A DNA stretch of 64,000 nt from Aspidiotus rigidus (Eukaryota > Arthropoda > Insecta > Hemiptera > Diaspididae): positions 3,344,162 to 3,408,161 of the forward strand of contig JAVHKY010000047.1 of the NCBI GenBank assembly GCA_035079385.1, written 5' to 3'. The notes below the pieces were generated by a model that was not told the DNA's origin, made no database searches, and was given only the letters and a program-made list of their open reading frames with translations. Within the stretch, counting starts at the first letter, position 1; each line of letters starts with the position of its first letter. The position numbers were made by a program, and so were the translations under genes. Shown here one piece after another: positions 47,101-58,200 of this stretch.

Positions 47101-50100
47101 GAGTGTAGGGTGACTGATTCTGAGGCGAGTGATGAGTGGGTTGACTAGAGGAGTCTTAGGGGGATGAGAATATTTTTAATTTGGACTATAGCTTGTTTGA
47201 ATGAGATTTTAGGAGGTTAGACCAATGAGTAAATCAGGTATGAGTGATATATTTGTTAATGTGCTTGGAGAGCTCGCTGATGGGTGGTTGGTTGCTTGTT
47301 TGGCTACTAGAATAAGTTGAAGTGCGGGAGATAGGATTTAAGTTCAATGCGTAGTTGCAGGCAGAGGTGGAAAGACTTAGGTACCATACAAGCACAGAAA
47401 TTTGTATTTTTCGAGTATTCCTGAAGATGTTTTGGGTATGAATGAAATACTCGCGAAGAGTAAACGGTGCAAAACTTATTAATGGTAGTGAGGTGATCAT
47501 TAAGAGCCCCGTTGTAAAGAAAGCTATTTTGGAACCGAATCCAGTCCCTCCCCTCCTTTACGGATTGCCGAAGGTACACAAAGAAAATGTACCGATGCGG
47601 CCGGTCGTTTCATTCGTTTCCTCCCCCACCTACTCCCTCGCTAAGTTCCTGGACAGATGGTTCAAAGCTCGTGTGGAGGTGGAGTCTCCCTATTCAATTA
47701 AGAATTCGAGCGCCCTGGCTGAAAAATTGAAGGACACATACCTTCCTCCAGGTTCAATTTTGTACTCGTTTGATGTCATTGGGTTTTTTAACAGGGAACC
47801 TGTTTTATGGGGGGCTATTTGAGAAATCTGCCGTGCGCCGTCCGCCGTCCAGCGAAAAACTTAGAAAAATTACGGCTTCCTTAACGAAGTTAAACGAGGA
47901 ACGCAGGGAACCTGTTTTATGATTCGAATGAGATTTGGTATTGAAAATTCAAGGAAGGCTAGATTTGGAGAAAGGTAGTAAAAAGAAGGCCTAGACCAAC
48001 TCCAAATTTTTCTAAGTCCCCCTCCTATCATATATGGCTCGAGAGTCGAAATTTTTTCTAAGTCCCCCTTCTATCATATATGGCTCGAGAGTCGAAATTC
48101 TTCTAAGTCCCCCTCCTATCATATATAGCTCGAGAGTCGAAATTTTTCTAAGTCCCCCTTCTATCATATATAGGTCGAAAGTCGAAATTTTTCTAAGTCC
48201 TTCTCCTATCATATATGGCTCGAGAGTCGAAATTTTTCTAAGTCCCCCTTCTATCATATATAGCTCGAAAGTCGAAATTTTTCTAAGTCCTTCTCCTATC
48301 ATATAGGGCTCGAGGGTCGAAATTTTTCCAAGTTTTTCGCTGGACGGCGGACGGCGGACGGCGCACGGCGGACGGCAGATTTCTCAAATAGCCCCCCATA
48401 AAACAGGTTCCCTGTTAAAATTTCGACCCTCGAGCCATATATGATAGGAGAGGGACTTGGAAAAATTTCGACTCTCGAGCGATATATGATAGGAGGGGGA
48501 CTTGGAAAAATGTCGACTCTCGAGCCATGTATGATAGGAGAGGGACTTAGAGAAATTTCCACTCCCGAGCTATATATGATAGGAGGGGGACTTGGACAAA
48601 TTTCGACTCTCGAGCCATATATGATAGCAGGGGGACTTGGAAAAATTTCGTCTCTCGAGCGAGAAAAATTTAGATTCTCAAACTATATTATGATAGGCTT
48701 ATAGTAGGTCTAGGCCTTCTTTATACTATCTTTATCTAGGTCTAGGCTTCCTTGAATTTTCAATACCAAATCCCATTCGACTCATAAAACAGGTTCCCTG
48801 CGTTCCTCGTTTAACTTCGTTAAGGAAGCCGTCGTTTTTCCCAATATCTCTAAGGCTGCCACTATACAACAAATAGGTAAATTGCTTGTGGAATCTGGTA
48901 TTCCTCATAATGAATTTGGCGAATTTTTCGACCTGTTGAACGCCTGTTGGTCACCTAATTTTTGTAAGTTTGATATTTTGAGTTCCTTGAGGAGGTAGGG
49001 ATCCCCATAGGTTCCCTCTTGGTTCCCTCTTTCGGAAGTTTTTATGTCCAAATTTGAGGTTGATCTGTTTTCTTCGGGCCAGGTGTTTTTGAGGGATAGG
49101 TACGTGGATGACATATTGTGCGCGTGGACCGGTCCTGCGGAGCTCCTTAGTGAGTTTCTCGCTTATTTAAATAGATTATACCCTTCTATTAAATTTACTC
49201 TGGAAGTTGGTGGTTCTTCAATAAATTTTCTGGACTTAACCATATCTGTCATTGACGGTGTCCATGATTTCGGTATTCACCGGATAAGTACCTCGACCGA
49301 CATTGCCATCCACGGGTCATCTTTCGTACCTCTCGCCCATAAAATAGCTACATTTAATAGCTTGGTCTATCGCCTCACTCAAATCCCTCTGAGTGAGGTA
49401 GAACTCGTGACGATAAAGCACTTGGCTAGAGTGAATCAGGTCAAGGTGGGCATTGACCTCATGGTCCGTAGGAGACTTACGAGAAAATTCTCGATTCCAC
49501 AACTTCCCTCCCCCGTGAATTGCACCTTGATAGGCGTAAACGGTGGATTAGGCTGCCGTTTCTGGGGAAGTTTTCTTCGGAGTTGAGCCGCGTCCTCCGT
49601 CCCTTCGGTTTTCGACCGACGTTTTATAGCACTAATACTGTCAAGAGATCCGATACCGGTGGCCGAGAGGGGGGTGTTTATAGGGTGGCCTGTGGCGATT
49701 GCCCTAGCGTGTACATAGGTACGACTGGCCGTCAACTCCAAATCAGAGTTGATGAACACAGGAAAGCCTGGGGAAAAAAAAAGTAGGCGAGTCGGCGTTT
49801 GCGGACCATTTGATTGAAACTGAACGAATCCGTTCCTTCAAGTTACGGCTATCCATAATAAACGTGAAAGACGAATACTCCGACGTGGAGTGAAACATGC
49901 AAACCGCAGAAAAATAAAAGACGACGAGCGCTTTCGGTTAAATAACCATCTTCAAGCCTGAAATGAAAGCAACTGACGAACAAAAGAGAAGAACGAGGTA
50001 TTAAGATCGTCCAAACGAGAAATCACGGTGTGAGTCATAAACCAGTTCGATCAGGCCATCTTCCGGAATGTACGAATTGAGTACAGTGATACCGTCAGTG

Positions 50101-53100
50101 TTGAGATGACGAATTATCTCTATATTCTCGAGGGCGATACGCTTACGGTAGGAATTCTCCTTATGGAGGAGCTTTTCGGACCCCACGTGGAAGCTATGGC
50201 CACTGTTTATTAAGTGATCGGCGAAAGCTGACTCCCCTATGTGTCCCTTCTTCCAAGACTTCAGGTGCTCAGCTACTCTAACTTTCATTTGGCGGCTGGT
50301 CTCACCAAATTAAAAGCCTCCACAATCCCCACATTCCAACTTGTAAACACCACTCCTCTCATTAACGGGTATGGGGTACTTCAACCCCACAAACAACCCT
50401 TTGACTGTGGTAGGGTTGTAAAACGCGGGTCTGAAGCCGAACGGGTGAAGGGCCCGACCCAATTGCAGGGAGAACTTCCCCAGGAAAGGGAGACTGATCC
50501 AACGCAAACGGCGATCACGGATCGTGTCTCGGGGAAGGGAGGTGGTGGAATCAAGAAGGCTCCTAGTAACTTTCCTCCGAACCATCACGTCAACATCGAC
50601 ATTGACCCCATTCACTCTGGCCAGGTGTTTTATCGTGAGTAACTCTTTCTTGAAGGCAGACTGCTTCAAAGGAATACGAGTCAGTCTGTGAACTAGGCTG
50701 TGAAAAGCAGCCATCTTATGAGCAACGGGACCGAATGAACCACCGTGGACTAAAACATCGGTCGTAGTATCTTTCCTGTAAATTCCAAACTTATGGATAC
50801 CGTCTATTATAGAGATCGATAAATCCAAAAAGTTGATGGAAAATACCCCTATTTCCCAACGTAAATTTGATGGAAGGGTACCAGGAATTGAGATACCTCA
50901 GAAACTCACTAAGGAGATCTTGGGGACCAGTCCAGGTACATGGAACGTCATCAACGTATCTGTGCCAATAGTGAATATGATTAAGTAACACCTGGTTCGA
51001 GGAAAAGGGGTCAAGTTCAAACTTAGACATGAAAATTTCGGAGATGAGAGAGCCTAAAAGGGATCCAATAGGGATCCCTACTTCATCAGGAAACTCGAAA
51101 AATTTTCCTTCAAATTTACAGTAGTTGGGGGACCAGCAAATATTCAGAAGATCGAAAAATTCGTGAAGCTCATTATGAGGAATGTTGGCTTTAACGAGTA
51201 GCTCACCCATACGCTGGATAGTAGCAGCCTTAGGAATATTCGGGAACAAACCAACAACATCAAACGAGCAGATGGTCGTTCCCGGGGGAAGACTTACATC
51301 CTTGAGGACGTCAGTTAAAGAGGCCGAATTCAAGACCGAATGAGGGGATTCAAAATCAATTCGATTTTTGAATCAACGGTCAAGGAATTTGGCAAGGAGG
51401 TAGGTAGGAGAGGAGACGAAAGAAACGACGGGTCGCATCGGGGTATCGTTCTTATGCACTTTAGGCAGCCCGTACAGGAGGGGGGGGGTGTGGGGTTAGG
51501 AACAAGGAGGGCTTTTTTCAAAGCAGGAGTTTTGATAACAGCCTCACTCCTGTTGATGACACTCCTAACTTCTTTGACGTGCTTGGGAAAGCTGAAATCC
51601 TCACTCTCTTTAGCACCACACTGCTGTAGGACTTCATGGACCTTAGAAGAATAGGCCGATCTCTCCATCACTACAACAGCGTTGCCCTTGTCAGCCTTAG
51701 TGACGATCAAATCTGCCTCTTTCATCTTCCTCCTTAAACCCTGAATCACTCCTCCCAATTTATTACTCATACGAGGGAGGGGGTTATTACGGACTAATTT
51801 GGCACAGACTTTCTGGGTATTAAAACCAGGACCAATCTTAACCGCAAGATCCGCAACGACATTCGCCAAGGTTTCATCATTCTTGAGGGGAGGCATACTG
51901 AACTTCAAACCTTTCTCAAGGAGCGATATTTCGTCACTATTGAACACTACCTGACTATTATTTATGAGGGGGGGGGGTGGAATTTATGAACGACAACACC
52001 TTCACTCACCCCCTCCTCAACCACATCCTCATTAACCGTCATTAGGGAGGACAGCTTCTTATTTTTCCTCTTCTTCAACTTCGCCTCAAATTTCCGCGAC
52101 ACTTTTCATTGACGTCCCGCATAAAGTAATCAAACTCAAGGGGGGGGGAGCATGCCGGAGGTTGTTTTACTCCACGTCGGAGTATTCGTCTTTCACGTGT
52201 AATTGAAACTGGTCATAGCCCCAAAGAGGAGTCTGAAGCTCTCATTCACAAGGAAAAATCTTATTTCAAGCGCTTAGCGTTGGAAGAAATTGAAATTCAT
52301 CGTCACCGAAATATTAAAGACATTACTGTGTTGAACAGGTACCAGGTACATTCCTGAGGAGGGATTGATTGAATCAGTCTATGAGGATGATTCACATTTC
52401 GATGACTCGCTGGTTCAATCCTGACCTCCTTTCCGTTGTTACCCGTTCTTGTTGGTGTTGGGTTCAGTCGCTTTCTATATCTTGAGAATGGCTGTTTAGC
52501 CGAAAGCGCATTGGTCGTATAATTTTATTGCGGTTCGTGTATCTTCCTCTTTACTCTTCGCGAGTATTTTATTCATAATGAATGACTGTAAACTTGAAAA
52601 ACGGATTGCTTCTATGTTTTGGGTAGTTCGATGCACTTGTAATCAAAAAAGAACATTATTATCTACTTATACGCAGTGCGCGTGCATAATTGATGACGTC
52701 ATAGAGCGTCTCGTCTCACGGATATTCGCGTCTGATCTGAGACATATACATCTCAAAATGAGTTTCCATAATTTCAGCTGTTGAGCTGTAGTCTACTTTA
52801 CTTACAAACGTGAGTAGGTAGTGAGACAGTACTAATTTATGTGTAAAATGTAGAGCAAGTTCTGTGTTCTTCGTTTGCCGATATCAGGTACCGAATCTAT
52901 CGTATTTGCGATACAATTTTTAAAAAATTGTCACTATAAGTAATTAAACCACCTAAGAGAGATTTACGTATTTATTTTGGTTTATTGAAATTTCGTTTAT
53001 TCGTTACAGTTTGTTTGTATGGGTGGCACAGCCCATAGAATGAAAGAATTCGCTTTGTTTCTCGCCAAAGAACTTCAGTATCCTGTATCAGACGATGGAT

Positions 53101-55176
53101 TACAAGATTTAACCGGTCATGGCCACCGTTTCTCTACGTACAAAGTTGGCTGTGTACTTTGCGTAAACGTAAGCATATTTATTGTTGATTTCGTAGAAAT
53201 AAACTGTGCATAGTTTCCTGCCACAGATATTATGTAGGTCAGAAAAATTCTATGTTTAAGAAAAAGGTGTGGTAAACTTTTTATCCGATGTTAGGAAACT
53301 CTTACCCTCCATGTTGATACCCGCATTGTGAACTAAATGGCGGACTTTACTTCTGAAGATTGATAGTGGCTCGTGTGGTTTAAAATGAGGAGTTATCTGT
53401 CAAAAGGGCACCCGATCAATGTTATTCTTATGGAACAGGTGCCTTTCTGACGGATAACTCCTCAAATGCAACTATGCGGACAAACCAACCGAGATAAATA
53501 AGCTAAGAAACAAAGAAAACGCTTGAATGTATGTTTTTCAATGCTCTCCTGAGTATTATAATATAAGGGTATTGATTAGTGTTTTGGCACGAACAAAGAT
53601 CATAATGGAATATTTTTGTTGTTCCGCATTTGTCCGCATAAAGTATCCTTGTTTCATCCACAACGCAGTCTGTCTTCTGACGTCAAAAGTAAAATCTACC
53701 GTTGATCATCATCATTGGGAAAAAAATAAAAAAAGTCGTAGACCTGATGTCAACATATTGTGTCGATTTAACCTCAATAGAAATATTTATCGCAATGATA
53801 TGGTTAACAAAGCGTTGAGCCTATATTTGTACAAATATGACATAGGTATTTATGTTATTGAAGGTTCTTTTACTATTATGCCTTGTATTACTTGAGTAAA
53901 TTCTTTACCGTTCCTGCAATGCTTTGGATTCAAAAATTGTTTCAAAAACTCAAATAATATACAAACACAGGGGTTTGTATTTTTCGAGTCTTCCTGAAGA
54001 TGTTTTGGATAGTTCAATGTACTCGAAATATTACTTAACAAAAAAAAAAAATTAAAATAAAATGTTTGTACGAAATTATAGGTTCTAGAAGTATTTTTGA
54101 CGCCGATCACAATGCCGTTGACCGTTTTTTGGAACTGGCATGGTTATCTAGAAATTATCATACCAAATTCCCGCGATTCGTTGCGACACGTAATGTATGT
54201 TACCCAAATATTGAATTTCGTGAGTACGAGAACATACAATGCACGTCGCAACGATTCGCGACAGGGCCGGACTTACGGCCCAGGGCGCCCACATTTCCTT
54301 TAATTTATGTAGGGCGAGGGCAAAGCCCGAGATGTTAAAAAAAAAACTTTTGTGGGCCCTCACAAACCTGGGCTCCGGGTTTTGAAGCTATTCGCGAGAA
54401 CTTTGAGATCATTTATCGATAACCAGAGCCAATTTTTAAAAACGGTCAAGAGCATCGTGATCAGCGCCGGAAATACTTCTGGAACCGTATAATTTCGTTC
54501 ATGCATCTTTCAATTTTTTTTTTTTTTGTTGTGATAATCAAAAAAGAGTATTATTATTATTATTTATGCACTGCATGTGCGTATTATAGGAAATTGATGA
54601 CATCATAGAGCGTCTCGCCTTACAGATATACGCCTGATCTGAGACACATAGGTACATCTCAAAATGAGTTTCCAAATTTCAGCTAGTTATAGTCTTTCTG
54701 TATCCGCGACGTCAAGAGTTCAGAATTATTGTTAACATTTCGACCTCTTTCTCAGATCAGTAGGAAGTCTGGGCAAAATATCTTCAAGTACAAAAATTAC
54801 ATTTGACACGAGTTAAAAAAAATTTTCTGGCATAGCCAAATAAATGAAAATCATGTTCCATGTCTTTTATATTTTATCAGTCATCTTGAAATATTTCAGT
54901 CTAGGCTTCTACTAGGTCAAGTGTTCGTGAGATATTATTCGTTTACCCCTTTACCTATCTTGGCGTCGTATAAGTCTTGTATGAGAAATATTTTGAGGTA
55001 ATTGTGGGTGTTCTATATTTTGAGGTATCAACTTTCGTGGGGCGAACGAGCGATCACGCTGTTGTATTGGAATGGTATAAAATTTTCTAATTATTAATTA
55101 TATTAATCATTTAATTATTTATTTATTCAATTATTTAATTTTTTAATATTATTTATTTATTTATTTATTTATTTAC

Positions 55177-55207
<31 letters not shown>

Positions 55208-58200
55208 TATATTTATTTATTATTCATTATTACGAGTTCGCCCCCTGTCTCGCTGTTGTATTGGAATGGTATGAGACAATTCAAGTCTAGGGGACTTGGA
55301 AAAATTCCGACTATCCAGCCATACATGAAAGGAAGAGGGACTTGGAAAATTTTATAATTATTAATTATATTAATTATTGAATTATTTATTTATTTAATTA
55401 TTTAATTAATAATTAATTAATTATTTATTATTATTACGCGGGGTGTACTCGCGAATTTCTGAATCACCCACGGAGTAGAGATTTTCTAATTATTAATTAT
55501 ATTAATTATTTAATTATTTATCAATTTAATTATTTAATTATTTATTTATTTCATTATTTATTTATTTCATTATTTCATTATTTCATTATTTAATTATTTA
55601 ATTATTTAATTATTTAATTATTTATTTAATTATTTATTATCATTACGCGGGGTGCACTCGCGAATTTCTGAATCTCCCACGGGGTAGAGATTTCTCTTGA
55701 CAGGGGGAAGGGGGGGGGTGTACTCGCGAGTTTCAAAATCGGGGTCCGGCGAGAGAAAAGACATGGAACATGTCAAAAGGGTGTTCACTCATCCTGAAGA
55801 TAAGAAATTTGGTATCGTCTATTCGATGGGTGCTCTGATCGTCCCCGTTTCTTAGAAGGGGGTGACTTGGCAAATGTTGAAAATACTTGATTGAAGTTGG
55901 CTTAAATTCCCATGAACTAAGATTCAGAGTTATTCTACGCTAAGAAAGTGAAGCCCGGCCGTTAATTTAGCCATGAGTCTTACCGATAGGCCTATATACT
56001 GTATGTCTTCAATAATACTGGCCTAAACTAGAATCAAGTTGTATAAACGCGGAAGAGTAAACGGAAAAAATTGAGCCATTGCAAACTTTGCAATGGAAGC
56101 GGGAAACCCGCAAGCCTCACGGCCCCGTGGAAAACAGTTCGCCTCATTTTCGTTTTCTTTATCTTTAAGTGAATAGATGTATGAGGTCTCTGAGATTTAC
56201 AAGACCGATTGAAATTGTTTTGTAGGGTCTTGGTGGAAGGAGAACGCTAGGGTTAAAGAAAGCGATTGGTTCAAAACTCGACCTTTTTCCTATAGTCGAT
56301 AGTCCCCTCTGTGTGTAGCTCAAAACTCGGAATTTTTCCAGACCTTAAAGTTGGTTAAGACCATCCGAACTACGGTTGAGAATCACTACCAGCTTTACTC
56401 TCTAATAGTCATTTACCTGTCAAGAATCAATGTAATATATTTAATTGAGTATGTTAAAAATTAGGAGAGTCGTATACCCTTCATTAAACAATAATATCAC
56501 TGTTTGCATAATCTTATTTATAGCATGGAATGGGACTTCCTTCAATCACGATTCTTCTTCACGAACTCATAAAATTAATGCAGTACGCACAAGTACGCGA
56601 TCCAATTTTCATCAGATTGGGAACTAGTGGAGGTATTGACGTTCCCTCGGGTTCAGTTGTGATCGCCACTGAAACTCTGAATGATTACTTGGAACCTTAC
56701 TTCGAAATGGTGAGCGACGCTAACCGTTTGAGTTTTTTAAACATTCCATACAAGCCTATTTTTCGATATACTGTATTCCTCGAATCTAGTCGTATTTATT
56801 TGATTATTCCTTTCTAAAATCTAGATTCTAGATTGAGTGTAGTTATATCAGATCAATTTTTAATTTTCAGCCAATTCTAGGAAAGAAAAACCGATGGCCA
56901 TGTGTGTTAGATCAGAACTTGGCGAAAGAATTAAAATCCGTTGCTGAAAATAAATGTGATTTTTCAGTCCTTCTAGGAAGCACCGTGAGCAGTGAGCATT
57001 TTTATGAAAGTAAGTGCGAATTAACACCAAAGGAGAAGGAAAATAAGTACTTAACTTTTCAAATTATCATGTGATTGTTCCACTTTAATTGAAAGACGTC
57101 CAGTGAGCACCGATTGGTTAAAAAATAACTAATTTCTTGTGGTGGTACAATTTTTGCGTATTTGCTATTCGCGGATAAAGGTCCCGCTAGGAGCGCTACT
57201 TGTTCTGCGAAAAAAGTGATCATGGTGTTTTCCACCATAAGACGACATACTTATAAAATCGTAATTCCACCGTTTCAAATTGGTTTTTATGAAAAATGCA
57301 GAGAACAAAACTTCCCTTTCAATTTTCTTTCAGATGAATATAATTTTAGATTTTTTAAATAACTTTTTTCATTTCATCACTTTTTTTGCAAGCTTCCTCA
57401 AGTTGCCGTCATGGTAAACCCAGAGGGCACCTTTGCCTTTATTTGCGAATGATCCAAAGGCTCAGGGCGGCGTTTCATTGTGGTGTTATTTATACCTATA
57501 CTCAGTTTCCATTTCTGAATTCTATAACTTGAATTGCTCAGAGATATTGTGTCTCAATTTCATCGAATAACAAGAAAATTAGTAGGTAGGTACGACACTT
57601 TTTTTTTTCTAATAGGGAGAAGGGGGCTGCCAGGCTGCCTTTCCATCTGTAGCGCCGGCGGCCGTGACACTCGACCGAGTCTTCATTCAATTGCTTGTCG
57701 ACCTGTTTTAATGACGCGACGATTCTCGATTAGGCTACTCAGTGTATTTTTGGTATCTTGAGTGAATTGACGTAACTCACGTTTGCTCTTTCTTAAATTT
57801 ATAGAAAAACTGATTTTCACTTTGGTTTCTTACTTTTGCATAAGACTGATCGAAGCAAAATCCTTACTGTTGCACTTAAGGTACAGCAATGAAAGCTGGA
57901 GCTATCTGCGAACATTCAGATGAAGACAGAAAAGAATACTACAACCGCCTCAAATCGCATAACGTTCTAAATATGGATATGGAAGGCGTTGCCCTTTCTT
58001 CCATAACTCATAAAGTGGGAATTAAATCTGCCGTCATTAATGTTGTTGTAGATGATACTTTTGCGGATGGAGAAGTAGCGGTAAGTTTCCGATTGGGTGG
58101 GAATACCTAATAGGTACATCCAAAAACTTCCTCGTCGAAATAAATAAAACTAAATTATCGTATTGTAATACGTCGAACAATTTCATATTTTATCTTTGAT

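Larger units (their letters stand above)
47466..52540 (+). pseudogene. Penelope-like element (host copy), interrupted by two insertions
   Basis: Plus-strand pieces 47466-47786, 48836-49822 and 52202-52540 form one degraded Penelope-like retroelement: [56 protein letters not shown] [break], [47 protein letters not shown], a GIY-YIG start ([15 protein letters not shown]), [13 protein letters not shown] [break], then [18 protein letters not shown] and a final LVQS. The first break is filled by minisatellite elements; the second by an opposite-strand Penelope-like element bounded by a 10-bp duplication. Internal deletions (about 48965-49045, 49090) and frameshifts also make it dead. The 3' end carries the CTTGAGAATGGCTG hairpin at 52481-52508. 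Confidence 0.82.

Noticed and set aside
48012..48704. Open frames on both strands with repeated [14 protein letters not shown] peptides
   Set aside because: They are translations of the minisatellite and occur in both strands equally; not genes.
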